A stretch of 64,000 nt of DNA from Nostoc sp. HK-01 (lineage in GTDB: Bacteria > Cyanobacteriota > Cyanobacteriia > Cyanobacteriales > Nostocaceae): the NCBI GenBank assembly GCA_003990705.1, contig AP018318.1:496001-560000 (forward strand), given 5' to 3'. A program made the position numbers and the translations under genes. The notes under the pieces are model-generated. The model saw only the letters and a program-made list of their open reading frames with translations, had not been told where the DNA came from and did no database searches. Shown here in pieces: positions 12,278-23,146 of this stretch (positions are counted from its first letter, which is position 1; every line of letters begins with the position of its first letter).

Positions 12278-12442
12278 CTAATAATCACTATCAGCGACAC
12301 AAATACCTTTACATTTAATCCCATTTGTAGCAGTACGCAGACAATGAGGACAGAGGATTTTTTCTGCTGCTATTTCTTGATTTATCTCTATACTAGTACT
12401 TGCCTGTAAATTATCTTTCTCTGTCTGGGGTGTTACAGTCAT
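12278..12442 (-). CDS. Small zinc-ribbon-like protein, unknown function
   Basis: A 54-aa product starting at the ATG at 12442. The C-terminal half has a CPHC pair followed by two more cysteines (IKCKGIC), a pattern that could bind zinc, and ends in VADSDY. The N-terminal half is low complexity and polar. It stands alone between a protease gene and a tRNA-modification gene. The cysteine pattern makes it more credible than a random short frame, but conservation was not tested. Confidence 0.5.
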   Translation of the reverse strand: MTVTPQTEKDNLQASTSIEINQEIAAEKILCPHCLRTATNGIKCKGICVADSDY

Positions 12443-12677
12443 AAAAATTGCAGAATCGTTTGGCACTTTCACTTAAATGCTAACAATATTTTAATTGATT
12501 GTAGCTCCGAAAGGTTGCACTGACTCGAACACAGGGATTTCACTCCAAACTCAATTTTGTACTCCTACCCATCTGCGGATGGAGGCAAAAAATTTTTACT
12601 AGACTGATAATGGCTGCGCCAATGCCAAAAGCGATCGCATCTCCAGAATGATTTAGAGTCAACTGTAGCAGCCATAA
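12443..12677. other. Intergenic region without clear feature
   Basis: 235 bp downstream of the dihydrouridine synthase gene. A tRNA-like GTTCGAGTC string is present on the minus strand but does not form a cloverleaf. Nothing else is supported. Confidence 0.4.
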
Positions 12678-13697
12678 TTACACACCAGAATAAGGCGCTA
12701 GAGCAAAAGTTTGCGTAGTATCAACAACAAGAAAGCGATCGCATAAATTAAACAGTTCTGCCTGAGTCTGAGTTTGTCGCATCAGCCGCAAGAAAACACC
12801 TTCAGAGTCAACACTCAAGGCGATGTAGTTGAGGAACATTTTGAGGTAACCTACACGCGCACGCTCTGGGATATTTGGTGCTGCTGGGGTTTGCCATAAA
12901 CGATCAATGTATTTACGTACCTCGATTAAAGGAACAGGTGCGATCGGTTCCAAGCGCAAAGCCTGCCGGATTTGCTCAAAAATCCAAGGATTTCCAATTG
13001 CCCAGCGTCCCACCATCACACCAGCCGCACCTGTTTGAGCCAGCACCGATAGTGCTTGTGCCGCCGAGTAGATATTTCCGTTGGCCAGCACTGGACAATT
13101 AACTCGTCTGACGGCTTCGGCAATCAAATCATAATTCACTCGTCCGTGGTATCGATCTACAACTGTGCGACCATGTAAACTCAGCAAATCTATGTTGTGG
13201 CGATTGATTAAATCTAGAATTTGGTAAAAGGTATCGGTATTTTCAAAACCTAAACGCATCTTGACTGTAAAAGGTCGATCATTAACTGCTTGCCGCAATT
13301 CCCCCAGAATTCGATCCACTTTTTCAGGTGAAAGCAGCAATCCACCCCCAGCTTTTTTGCGGTAAATTCTGGGTGCGGGACAGCCCATATTCAAGTCAAC
13401 TCCCGCAATATTATAACCGCAGAGTTCTTGTGCTGTTTTGACTAAATGAGGAATGCTTTCACCCATCATTTGAGCGAAAACAGGGCGACTAGTATCGTTT
13501 TCGGTGATTGATGCCAGAATGCTAGGGTTGAGTCGTGAGGTTTCATTGACGCGGAAATATTCGGTAAAAAAGTAGTCAGGACTGCCGTACTGATTAATGA
13601 CCTTCATAAACCAGAGATTTGTGACATCCTGCATAGGCGCAAGAGCAGTCAGGGGTAAATCTAGGTGAAGTGATTGAGGGAGCAATACCTGGGACAT
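12678..13697 (-). CDS. tRNA-dihydrouridine synthase (Dus family)
   Basis: FMN/NADPH enzyme reducing uridines in the tRNA D-loop. The barrel starts with LTALAPMQDVTN; the family signature with the catalytic Cys is VDLNMGCPAPR, followed by KKAGGGLLL, then phosphate-binding VLANGNIYS and GVMVGRWAIGNPW. The C-terminal helical domain is present. ATG at 13697 (MSQVLLPQ) is chosen; a GTG at 13718 would add seven residues and cannot be excluded, as neither has a good ribosome-binding site. It is one of several Dus proteins usual per genome, so uridine specificity is unknown. Confidence 0.92.
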   Translation of the reverse strand: MSQVLLPQSLHLDLPLTALAPMQDVTNLWFMKVINQYGSPDYFFTEYFRVNETSRLNPSILASITENDTSRPVFAQMMGESIPHLVKTAQELCGYNIAGVDLNMGCPAPRIYRKKAGGGLLLSPEKVDRILGELRQAVNDRPFTVKMRLGFENTDTFYQILDLINRHNIDLLSLHGRTVVDRYHGRVNYDLIAEAVRRVNCPVLANGNIYSAAQALSVLAQTGAAGVMVGRWAIGNPWIFEQIRQALRLEPIAPVPLIEVRKYIDRLWQTPAAPNIPERARVGYLKMFLNYIALSVDSEGVFLRLMRQTQTQAELFNLCDRFLVVDTTQTFALAPYSGV

Positions 13698-13825
13698 AAA
13701 ATAGAGAGCATTCGACACAGCATCACTCTATCAAACAAAATGAACCAATTAGGGACGCTTATTGTAGACCTAATGGTGTGTTGATAATGTTGCCATTAAA
13801 GCAACCTCTAAAAAATTATTAATTG

Positions 13826-13854
13826 TTCTTGATTAAGCAAGGCGTAATCAAGAA
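13826..13854. terminator. Hairpin at the end of the hydrolase remnant
   Basis: Perfect 10-bp stem (TTCTTGATTA pairing with TAATCAAGAA) with a 9-nt loop, overlapping the stop of the minus-strand pseudogene. Probably its former terminator. Confidence 0.5.
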
Positions 13855-14040
13855 TACTTTAATAGTTGCATAAATTTGTTTTTTTGCGCCTTACTAAAAC
13901 CTCTATGTTCTGCACCTTTAACAGTTAATAATTGATTTATAGTCCCAGCTTGGCGCAATGCTTGATTATAGTCTGACTGCATAGCTATAAGGAAAAAAAT
14001 GATCTTTTTTACCATGTATTGTCAGAATTGGTGGTAGATT
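13848..14040 (-). pseudogene. Remnant of an alpha/beta-hydrolase (esterase) gene
   Basis: Reading the minus strand from about 14040 gives LPPILTIHGKKDHFFPYSYAVRL, then a frameshift, then YNQALRQAGTINQLLTVKGAEHRGF and KFMQLLKYS plus stop. This is the C-terminal third of a BD-FAE/acetylesterase-type alpha/beta hydrolase, including the catalytic Asp (GKKDH) and His (AEHRGF) blocks. The N-terminal nucleophile region is not recognisable; decayed sequence may extend to about 14130. At least one frameshift and stops in all frames make it a pseudogene. Confidence 0.7.
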
Positions 14041-14134
14041 TTAACACGCATTTAATTGGGAAAAATATTATTCATTTCACCTTGCGTTTGACTAATGAAT
14101 TGTGATAAGTTTCTAATCAATAATTAAATACGGT

Positions 14135-14155
14135 AATTACATCAATTTGCCGTAG
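14135..14155. promoter_or_regulatory. Copy of the 21-nt sulfur-island motif before the DUF1932 gene
   Basis: AATTACATC followed by AATTTGCCGTAG. Its right half matches the site before tauD (46486-46506) except for one base. It lies 64 nt before the ATG at 14220. Confidence 0.5.
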
Positions 14156-14219
14156 TTTACTCAATAACTCATCACCAAAATCAGTTAAAAGCTGAATATA
14201 AAGCATTATCAAGCTTTTT

Positions 14220-15104
14220 ATGCCAATTCAAACAGTCGGTATTTTAAGTCCTGGTGATATGGGACAAGCGATCGCATCTGTTCTCAATCACAATGGATTA
14301 AGGACGATTGCAGCCTTAGAAAATCGCAGCCAAAGAACTCGCCAGTTAGCCGCCGCCGCGAATATAGAGGATGTGGGTTCTCTTACACAGTTGGTAATTG
14401 AATCTGATATAGTGTTATCCGTTTTGGTTCCCGCCGCCGCCGCAGAGGTAGCCCAGCAAGTAGCTGCGGTGATAAGTAATGTAGGGAAACAGATTCTTTA
14501 TGTTGATGGTAATGCGATCGCACCCCAAAAGGTAAAAACTATCGCTCAAATCATCGAATCATCTGGAGCAACTTTCGTCGATGCTTCCATCATCGGCCCA
14601 CCTCCCAGAGTTCCCGGACGCACGCGCATCTATGCTTCTGGCAAACAAGCTGTGGAATTTCAACAACTAAGTAATTATGGCTTAGATATCCGGGTCATTG
14701 GCGATGAAATTGGTCAAGCTTCGGGTTTGAAAATGTCTTATGCCGCCCTCACCAAAGGACTAACAGCAATTAGTACAGAATTATTAATTGCTGCCCATCG
14801 CTTAGGCTTAGATGAAGAACTATGGAGTGAAGTATCTAGTAGTCAGCCGGAACTTGCTCATATACTTGCTCGTTCCATTCCATCTATGACACCAAAAGCA
14901 CATCGTTGGGTTGGGGAAATGGAGGAGATTGCCGAAACCTTCAAAGAATTAGGTTTGACTGAACGCATATTTTATGGTGCAGCTGATGTTTATCGTTTAG
15001 TGAAAGATACTTCTTTAGGGCAGGAAACACCAGAAGAACGCGATCGCGATCGGCAATTGTCAGAAATTATCACGACGCTTTCTGACGAAACTACATCAAA
15101 CTAA
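14220..15104 (+). CDS. NAD(P)-dependent dehydrogenase, 6PGDH/DUF1932 type
   Basis: Beta-hydroxyacid-dehydrogenase-like protein of 294 aa. The N-terminus is a Rossmann domain with GILSPGDMGQAIASVL as the dinucleotide loop, followed by SDIVLSVLVP and the mid-protein DASIIGPPP. A catalytic-type Lys is in GLKMSYAALTKG (about residue 175), and the C-terminal helical part matches DUF1932 (LIAAHRLGLDEELW, PKAHRWVGEMEEIAETF). The substrate is unknown. The sulfur-island motif lies 64 nt upstream, suggesting co-regulation with the island that starts 4 kb downstream. Confidence 0.85.
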   Translation: MPIQTVGILSPGDMGQAIASVLNHNGLRTIAALENRSQRTRQLAAAANIEDVGSLTQLVIESDIVLSVLVPAAAAEVAQQVAAVISNVGKQILYVDGNAIAPQKVKTIAQIIESSGATFVDASIIGPPPRVPGRTRIYASGKQAVEFQQLSNYGLDIRVIGDEIGQASGLKMSYAALTKGLTAISTELLIAAHRLGLDEELWSEVSSSQPELAHILARSIPSMTPKAHRWVGEMEEIAETFKELGLTERIFYGAADVYRLVKDTSLGQETPEERDRDRQLSEIITTLSDETTSN

Positions 15105-15143
15105 ATAGGATTTACGCACAAAGTTGAGACTGGGTATAGGGGA

Positions 15144-15176
15144 GAGGGCTAAGGGTTTTGAACACCTTTAGCCCTC
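15144..15176 (+). terminator. Hairpin after the DUF1932 gene
   Basis: 12-bp stem (GAGGGCTAAGGG pairing with CCTTTAGCCCTC, one G-U) with a 9-nt loop, 40 nt after the stop. No strong T-run follows. Confidence 0.5.
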
Positions 15177-15305
15177 AATGTACTGCGAATTTACAAAATT
15201 TTGCGCTTAGTAGAACAATCACCTCTAAGTTCAGGCAAATAAGCGATGATCATATAATAATCGTTAGTTAATCTAATAGTTAGTAAAACATATCGAACTT
15301 TCCCT

Positions 15306-16604
15306 ATGAAAATTTGGCAGGGACAACTAGGCGATCGCATCAGTAAGGCAATTTACCACCATCTCCCCGCCTTTCGTTGGCGGAATTTTCGTCTATTTTT
15401 CGGGGGACAGTTACTATCAATGTCTGGGACATTTATGACCCAGCAGTTGACTATTCCTTGGTTAGTATACGATTTGACTAAATCTGCTTGGTTGTTAGGA
15501 GTTGCCGGGTTTATACAATTTTTGCCTACGTTGTTAGTGATTCCCTTTTCAGGCGTATTGTCTGATCGCTGGAGTCGTCGTGACTTGTTAATGCTGGTGC
15601 AGATATTGGGAATTAGTGTGTCCTTGGCTTTAACAATTCTGACCTTTACGAATTGGATTACCTTTCCCATCCTATTAATTCTGAGTGTTCTCAACGGTTT
15701 TCTCAAGGGATTAGATATGCCAGTGCGCCATACAATCGTTACCGAAACCGTAGACGATCGCGCTGATTGGAGTAATGCGATCGCTTTAAATTCCGTCATG
15801 TTAAGCTCCTCTCTGGTATTGGGGCCAGCTATGGGTGGGATTTTAATTGCAACTCTAGGGGTGAAATATTGTTTTCTCTACGATACTCTCAGCTACATCC
15901 CAGCAATTTTTACCCTATTAGCAATGCGGCTGAAAGTTAGACCGATGCAGACTATGACTAACCTGAGCGATACTTTCCAGAAAATGCGAGAGGGCTTTGA
16001 ATATGTCTCCAAATTTCAACCGATTAGAGCAATTTTGTTGATGTTAGCGTTACATGGTTTAGTTGGGATGTCTCATGTCGCACTTATGCCTGTTTTTGCA
16101 GCTAAGATTCTCAATGGAGATGCCACAACAATGGCTCACCTTAGCACTTCAGCACCGATTGGCTCGTTTTTTGCTTGTGTCTATCTGAGTGTCAGACGAG
16201 GGATTGTGGGCTTAGACCGTTTGATTATCATCGCTCAAGTTTTAATCGGAATGAGTTTGATATCCTTTTCACTCTCGCGTCAAGTTTGGCTGTCGATCAT
16301 CATCCTTGTGTTTGTTGGCTGCTTTTCTATTCTCAACATTACAAGTAGTAATATGATTATCCAGACCTTAGTTGCCGAAGATAAGCGTGGAAGAGTAATG
16401 AGTTTTTATGCCCTAGCAATGGTGGGTACAATGCCCTTTGGCAATCTTTTAGCTGGAACTTTAGCACATAACTTTGGTGCGACGAATGCCTTGATTGTTT
16501 GTGGCAGTTTGTTTATCTTAGGTGCGCTATGGTTTTCTGCACAATTACCAGTAGTGAGCCGTTGGATAGCTGGCGAAACAAGTGGCTTATCTTTGGAAAA
16601 GTGA
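15306..16604 (+). CDS. MFS exporter, copy 1
   Basis: A 432-aa, 12-span major-facilitator transporter of the MFS_3/enterobactin-exporter-like group. It opens with LPAFRWRNFRLFFGGQLLSMSGTFMTQ; the loop 2-3 motif is SGVLSDRWSRRDLL and the mid-protein signature is LNGFLKGLDMPVRHTIV. It is a clear paralogue of the transporter at 23147-24415, with the same length and blocks in the same order. Substrate unknown; exporters of this kind move hydrophobic small molecules. The long ORF on the opposite strand within it is a shadow. Confidence 0.9.
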   Translation: MKIWQGQLGDRISKAIYHHLPAFRWRNFRLFFGGQLLSMSGTFMTQQLTIPWLVYDLTKSAWLLGVAGFIQFLPTLLVIPFSGVLSDRWSRRDLLMLVQILGISVSLALTILTFTNWITFPILLILSVLNGFLKGLDMPVRHTIVTETVDDRADWSNAIALNSVMLSSSLVLGPAMGGILIATLGVKYCFLYDTLSYIPAIFTLLAMRLKVRPMQTMTNLSDTFQKMREGFEYVSKFQPIRAILLMLALHGLVGMSHVALMPVFAAKILNGDATTMAHLSTSAPIGSFFACVYLSVRRGIVGLDRLIIIAQVLIGMSLISFSLSRQVWLSIIILVFVGCFSILNITSSNMIIQTLVAEDKRGRVMSFYALAMVGTMPFGNLLAGTLAHNFGATNALIVCGSLFILGALWFSAQLPVVSRWIAGETSGLSLEK

Positions 16605-16682
16605 AATTAATGTGATTTTTTGACCTCTCTCCCAACCTCTCTGTCTTGAAAAGTTTTGCGCCGGGAAACCCGGACGCGCAAC

Positions 16683-16723
16683 GCCAGTTGCTTTATGCCG
16701 GGGAACCTGTCCAACGCACTGGC
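16683..16723. repeat. GC-rich interspersed palindrome, copy 2
   Basis: GCCAGTTGC...GGGGAACC...GCACTGGC, with a second palindrome GCCGGGAAACCCGG just before it. Same family as 10504-10541. Confidence 0.65.
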
Positions 16724-16795
16724 TCAACTTTTCGCTCCGACGCGGAGAGGGGAGGATAGAGTATGAGATATCAATGAGAAATTACGATTTTAAAG

Positions 16796-16836
16796 CCTCT
16801 CCCCTGCAAGGAGAGAGGTTTGGAGAGGGGTTTTTT
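16796..16836 (+). terminator. Interspersed repeat with terminator form
   Basis: CCTCTCC...GGAGAGAGG followed by GGAGAGGGGTTTTTT. A related CTCTCCCCTGCAAG copy lies at about 43077-43091. It may terminate the MFS transcript. Confidence 0.5.
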
Positions 16837-16894
16837 AAATCTGTCGAATTCACGTTAAATTAGCTGAATAAAAACGACTACTCAACATCAGAAA

Positions 16895-16928
16895 AAGAGG
16901 TGATCACAACATCTGATGATCACCTCTT
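16895..16928 (-). terminator. Terminator of the groES-groEL operon
   Basis: Perfect 12-bp stem (AAGAGGTGATCA pairing with TGATCACCTCTT), 10-nt loop, followed on the minus strand by TTTTTC. It lies 50 nt beyond the groEL stop. Confidence 0.85.
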
Positions 16929-16977
16929 AAGATTTAGCAAATAGACGAAAAATCTCGCGGTTAATTTCGATGAATGA

Positions 16978-18651
<1,674 letters not shown>

Positions 18652-18726
18652 TTATTTGCGAATGTCATGGGTTATTCGTCATTCAGTGTTGCGGAGTCAG
18701 AATGATGAATAAATCAGGTCTATCGA

Positions 18727-19038
18727 CTAGGAAACAATTGCCAAGATGTCTTTTTCAGACAATAGGACGTACTCTTCTGTACCTAACTTGATGTCAGTGC
18801 CAGCATACTTGGAGTAAAGAACCTTATCGCCAATAGCAATATCAATAGTTTGATGAGTGCCATCGTCGTTGCGTTTACCAGGGCCGACCGCAACGATTTC
18901 ACCCACTTGGGGCTTTTCTTTAGCACTATCAGGGAGAAAAATACCTCCGGCTGTTTTCTCTTCCGACTCACTAACCTTGATGAAAACGCGATCGCCTAGA
19001 GGTTTAACAGTAGATACGCTCAACGCTATAGCTGCCAT
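18727..19038 (-). CDS. groS: Co-chaperonin GroES
   Basis: Ten-kDa lid of the chaperonin. It starts at the ATG at 19038 ([18 protein letters not shown]) with GGAG 8 nt upstream, giving the usual 103 aa; the frame is open further upstream but unconserved. Blocks include [14 protein letters not shown], which covers the mobile loop, [10 protein letters not shown], the [13 protein letters not shown] strand, and the ending EKDILAIVS. It is first in the operon with groL. Confidence 0.97.
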   Translation of the reverse strand: MAAIALSVSTVKPLGDRVFIKVSESEEKTAGGIFLPDSAKEKPQVGEIVAVGPGKRNDDGTHQTIDIAIGDKVLYSKYAGTDIKLGTEEYVLLSEKDILAIVS

Positions 19039-19081
19039 ACAAAATTCTCCAAACAAACTTTTCTTAAGGTGGACAAATGGT

Positions 19082-19107
19082 TGCAATTAAGTCATCGACT
19101 AATTGCA
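19082..19107. promoter_or_regulatory. Inverted repeat in the groES leader
   Basis: TGCAATTA and TAATTGCA separated by 10 nt, 44 nt upstream of the groES start. Many cyanobacterial groESL operons carry the HrcA-bound CIRCE element (TTAGCACTC half sites) in this position; no CIRCE was found here. The repeat may be an operator or a leader hairpin. Speculative. Confidence 0.35.
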
Positions 19108-19547
19108 GATGTTTAACTAGCAGGAAAATTTATCATGCGTGATGTTTCTCAAATTCAACACTAAGCATGAACGGCATTCTAATCAAACCAACTAATAAAT
19201 CGTCAGTAAAATCAGAAATTGCCAGTAGCGGAGATTAACTACACTAAGTCTATCGGATTAATGTAGTTTACATTGTGTTAAGTATGATGTCATATAATTT
19301 TCAAAAAATCAAGAGTTTAAATAAGGAAGATATGGGTGTAAAGGTATAGGGGTGTAAGGGAAAAAATGAACCCGACGATTTACGACTTAATATATAGTGA
19401 GAAAGAACGCACTCATCCCCTACACCCACTTCTCGCAAAGGTTTCACCTTTCGTCGTTGCCTTCAGACCTTGCTTCTCCTAGCGTAGCCTCTCCACCAAC
19501 GAGCCATATCTATTCCCTATCACCTGTCACCCGTAACCTGTAACCTA
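19108..19547. other. Intergenic region upstream of groES
   Basis: 440 bp with no coding potential. It contains the groESL promoter by position and pyrimidine-rich low-complexity DNA near 19420-19550. No motif is called. Confidence 0.4.
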
Positions 19548-20900
19548 TCACACCCAAATATCGGAAGTACAATCACCACCGGGATAGCGAATTTCATGAG
19601 CGCGAGCAGGGCCAGCAGGTTCTTTACCAAAGTCAACGTAAAAATTTTCGTTAATTTTCATCCCACCATTTTCCGTATCGCAATCAATCTGCAATAAATA
19701 TGAGCCACTTTTCGACAAATCAGGGTAAAACTGATTATCCCAACTGCTAAATAGGGAATTAGTGACATAAAGCCGCTTACCGTCCAAACTCAGCTGTAGC
19801 ATCTGCGGGCCACCAGCTAATTTATGCCCTTGGACTTCGCCACTTAACCCTTGCAAACCACCACACCAAACCTGACCAGTTAAACGAGGATGAGCAGGAT
19901 CACTAATATCGTATTGACGAATATCTCCATGCAGCCAATTGGAGAAATAAATATAGCGATCGTCCAGAGAAATTAAGATATCAGTAATTAACGATGGCAC
20001 AGGTATCGGCCAGCCTTCTATTTCTATTGATGGTATATCCAAGACTTTTTCTACTTGCCAATGGCCATTAGACTTGTGCCAATGCCAAACATTACTGCTG
20101 AGTGCGGCCGCAACAAATCCATGTGTGCTATCAGGATTATGATGAAAGCGTAGTTCTAAGGGGATTAAACCTTCTTCTCCTAAGTCAACAGTTTGAATAA
20201 TTTCGTGAGTTGACCAATCCCAAAAATGTATCTGCTGTCCATAGTTACCTGATGTTACATCGTTGAGGTCAAAGCCTGGGTAATATGTTTTGGGTGCAGC
20301 CCACTCACTACTAACCATGACATTATGACGCGGCTGATACCAAAAGTCATAGTTAAACCGCATACCCTCGGCTTGATGTTCCCAGCGTCCAGCAATATCA
20401 AAATTTTCATCTAGTAACAAAAAACCACCAGGGCCGTTACCTTCGCTGTCACCTAACATTGAGATCATCACATGACCATCTGCGAGGCAATGTACTGTAT
20501 GAGGTGCAGTTAAGTTGGTTTTAGCTTTAATTTCTTCTGGTTCAATAACTTTATAGAGTTTTGGTGCTTTAGTCTCTGCTGTATCAACAATGTAAATTCG
20601 ACTAGATTTTTGTCCAGGAATTACACTAAATCGTCGGGATTTACTGGCATCACCATGACAAGAACTACAAGCATTCCAACCAAAATGATGTAACTCATCA
20701 CCAATATAAGGCACAGGTAAACGATGAATTACTTGGGAGTAGGTTGGAGATTGCGGATCAACGTCTACAGTTGCTAAATAATCTGGTTCTTCAATGCCTG
20801 TACCTGTATACACAGCAATTACATAAAGCACTGTTTCCTTTTCTGCCTGGATAGCTGCTTCTGGGGAAGCATAACCAGGGCCACAGCAAGCATGAGCCAT
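19548..20900 (-). CDS. Selenium-binding-protein-56 family methanethiol oxidase
   Basis: Converts methanethiol to formaldehyde, H2S and H2O2 in characterised bacterial and human members (MTO/SELENBP1). At 450 aa it is full length and begins [13 protein letters not shown]. Family blocks include [30 protein letters not shown], the CSSC pair, [37 protein letters not shown] and the end [12 protein letters not shown]. Histidine-rich blocks fit copper binding known for the family. AAGG precedes the ATG by 9 nt. It is divergent from the flavoprotein gene at 21383 and shares a region with a sulfur-island motif, so it probably releases sulfide from methanethiol in this pathway. Confidence 0.93.
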   Translation of the reverse strand: MAHACCGPGYASPEAAIQAEKETVLYVIAVYTGTGIEEPDYLATVDVDPQSPTYSQVIHRLPVPYIGDELHHFGWNACSSCHGDASKSRRFSVIPGQKSSRIYIVDTAETKAPKLYKVIEPEEIKAKTNLTAPHTVHCLADGHVMISMLGDSEGNGPGGFLLLDENFDIAGRWEHQAEGMRFNYDFWYQPRHNVMVSSEWAAPKTYYPGFDLNDVTSGNYGQQIHFWDWSTHEIIQTVDLGEEGLIPLELRFHHNPDSTHGFVAAALSSNVWHWHKSNGHWQVEKVLDIPSIEIEGWPIPVPSLITDILISLDDRYIYFSNWLHGDIRQYDISDPAHPRLTGQVWCGGLQGLSGEVQGHKLAGGPQMLQLSLDGKRLYVTNSLFSSWDNQFYPDLSKSGSYLLQIDCDTENGGMKINENFYVDFGKEPAGPARAHEIRYPGGDCTSDIWV

Positions 20901-21382
20901 AATTTGAAACCTTATTAGTTAGTATGTGTGGGTGCGGATCGCGTGACGAATGATATTGTCCAGCGAAAAATCTATTTTATTTAGTTTTTCTAAGTATTCG
21001 CACTACAGATAATTAGATTGCCATATATTTAATTCGCTAAGGACTTGAATTTTCTGGGGTGTAATGTAATACTGCTAAATTAAATCCTACTAAATCGGTC
21101 AATAATTAGTATTTTATCGAAAAACCTCGTTTGACCTGACAAATAAGTCTGTCGAGTTTTCTCAAATATCGTTAAAAAATCCTATCTGTTAGACCATTGT
21201 CCCACCAAACCTTTGACAGCGGCAGGATTGAAACTCTTAAGTTCCACAAAACAGTTTCTCGCTGATTTTGAGATTAAAGATTGGCACATACCCGATCCCT
21301 AAAAGGTTTACCCAGTTTTAATCTGGCATCTTTGGGGAAGTTCCATCTTTCCCCTTTTCTTACTTTTAAAGGAGTTGATTTC
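20901..21382. other. Divergent promoter region with sulfur-island motif
   Basis: 480 bp between the methanethiol oxidase and flavoprotein genes, without a gene. It contains one motif copy at 21087-21107. Confidence 0.5.
21087..21107. promoter_or_regulatory. 21-nt sulfur-island motif (methanethiol oxidase/flavoprotein)
   Basis: On the minus strand: AATTATTGACC followed by GATTTAGTAG. Ends match the other copies; the inner GATTTA is shifted by two bases, making this one of the weaker members. Confidence 0.5.
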
Positions 21383-22993
21383 ATGAATAGTATCCATCAA
21401 CATGCTTCTCAGATTAATTTAACCGCCGATGTATTAGTGATTGGCGGTGGCCCGGCTGGGACTTGGGCTGCTTGGAGTGCAGCCAGCAATGGTGCAAAAG
21501 TTGTATTAGTAGACAAAGGTTACTGCGGTACAAGTGGTGCCGCCGCCGCATCTGGCAATGGTGTTTGGTATATTCCACCAGAGCCAGAACAACGGGAAGC
21601 AGCAATGGCCAGTCGGGAAGCAATGGGAGGCTTTTTAGCAGATAGGCACTGGATGACGAGGGTATTAGATCGCACCTACGACAACATTAATTCTCTGGCA
21701 GATGAGGGTTATCGTTTCAGTGTTGATGCTAATGGCCAAGTTATCCGCCGTTCCTTGCAAGGGCCAGAGTATATGCGGTTCATGCGGAAACGGATTAAAC
21801 AAGCAGGGGTGAAAATTCTAGACCACAGCCCCGCTTTAGAATTGCTCGTAGATGCAGAAGGCGCTGTAGCTGGGGCTAAGGGAATTAATCGTCAATTTGG
21901 CACATCTTGGACAGTTAAAGCTGGTGCAGTCGTCATTGCCACCGGTGGCTGTGCTTTCTTGAGTAAGGCTCTGGGTTGTAATGTCTTAACTGGAGATGGT
22001 TATTTAATGGCAGCTGAAGCGGGTGCTGACTTCTCTGGAATGGAATTTTCTAATGCTTACGCAATTTCTCCGGCGTTTTCTTCTGTCACCAAGACTCGAT
22101 ATTATGATTGGGCTTCTTTCACTTATGAAGATGGCACGATAATTGAAGGTGCAGGTTCTAAGCGCGGTCGCTCTGTCATTGCCAAAACATTGCTAAATGA
22201 GCCTGTGTATGCTCGTCTCGACCAAAATATGGATGAAGAGACAAAAGCTTGGATGCGAGCCTCTCAACCGAACTTCTTTGTTGTCTTCGATCGCGCTGGT
22301 ATTGACCCCTTTACTCAAAGATTCCCCATAACTTTACGTTTAGAAGGAACTGTCCGCGGTACTGGGGGAATTCGCATTGCTGACTACACTTGCGCTACCT
22401 CAGTCAGTGGATTGTATGCGGCGGGAGATGCAGCCACACGGGAATTAATCTGTGGTGGTTTTACAGGTGGTGGTAGTCATAATGCAGCTTGGGCAATGTC
22501 TTCTGGCTATTGGTCGGGACAATCTGCGGCTAACTATGCAATTAGTTTAGGAGAACAAGCCTCTCAGCGCAGTGTCCAAGGCGTTGGGGCAGCGGGATTG
22601 CGTGGTGAAGGTCATGATAAATTCTCAGCAAATGAAGCGATCGCGGCAACCCAAGCAGAAGTTTTCCCGTACGATCGCAACCTTTTCCGTAGTGATGCAG
22701 GGTTAAGTGCATCTTTAGACAGATTAGATCACCTATGGCAAGAAATCCGTCATAGTCATGCACCGGATGATAGTCAGATTGTGCGATCGCGGGAAGCTGC
22801 GGCAATGGTAGCGACTGCGCGTTGGATGTACAACAGTGGTTTGCAACGTCAGGAAACTAGAGGGATGCACAAACGCATAGATTACCCACAACAAGATCCC
22901 AATCAGCAATATCGCCTGCGGAGTGGTGGTTTAGATCAGATTTGGGTCAAGCCTGAGTCGTTAGTAGCAAATCGGGAATTGGTGACAGTGTAA
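21383..22993 (+). CDS. Fumarate-reductase/AprA-like FAD flavoprotein, copy 1
   Basis: A 536-aa FAD enzyme of the succinate dehydrogenase/fumarate reductase flavoprotein superfamily. The N-terminal FAD motif is VLVIGGGPAGTWAAWSAAS, followed by DKGYCGTSGAAAASGNG, then VVIATGGCAFLS, GGIRIADYTCATSVSGLYAAGDAA near 380-400, and a C-terminal RQETRGMHKRIDYPQQDP that replaces the usual RTESRGAH block. The start is the ATG at 21383 with GGAG 9 nt before it. It is paralogous to 31691-33328 but lacks an adjacent ferredoxin. Its reaction is unknown; adjacent sulfur genes suggest oxidation or reduction of a sulfur or carbon intermediate. Confidence 0.85.
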   Translation: MNSIHQHASQINLTADVLVIGGGPAGTWAAWSAASNGAKVVLVDKGYCGTSGAAAASGNGVWYIPPEPEQREAAMASREAMGGFLADRHWMTRVLDRTYDNINSLADEGYRFSVDANGQVIRRSLQGPEYMRFMRKRIKQAGVKILDHSPALELLVDAEGAVAGAKGINRQFGTSWTVKAGAVVIATGGCAFLSKALGCNVLTGDGYLMAAEAGADFSGMEFSNAYAISPAFSSVTKTRYYDWASFTYEDGTIIEGAGSKRGRSVIAKTLLNEPVYARLDQNMDEETKAWMRASQPNFFVVFDRAGIDPFTQRFPITLRLEGTVRGTGGIRIADYTCATSVSGLYAAGDAATRELICGGFTGGGSHNAAWAMSSGYWSGQSAANYAISLGEQASQRSVQGVGAAGLRGEGHDKFSANEAIAATQAEVFPYDRNLFRSDAGLSASLDRLDHLWQEIRHSHAPDDSQIVRSREAAAMVATARWMYNSGLQRQETRGMHKRIDYPQQDPNQQYRLRSGGLDQIWVKPESLVANRELVTV

Positions 22994-23146
22994 TTTGTGG
23001 GAATTGAGGAATTTCTCTACCTTTGAGCTAGGAAGGAATTAGGCTATTGTCTTGTTTCTTCCTGTTTCTTTTTTTAAACGCAAAGGTGTGAGGAGGTTAG
23101 CGCAGAGTAACGCAGAGTGTTTGTCAGGCCAATTTGCTATAAATTA

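Noticed and set aside
12515-12560. tRNA-like GTTCGAGTC string on the minus strand
   Set aside because: Flanking bases do not form a T-stem and no acceptor or anticodon stem is present.
15353-15799. 148-codon minus-strand frame inside the MFS gene
   Set aside because: Opposite-strand shadow of a strongly conserved transporter.
19039-19300. CIRCE element upstream of groES
   Set aside because: Looked for TTAGCACTC and GAGTGCTAA on both strands; not present.
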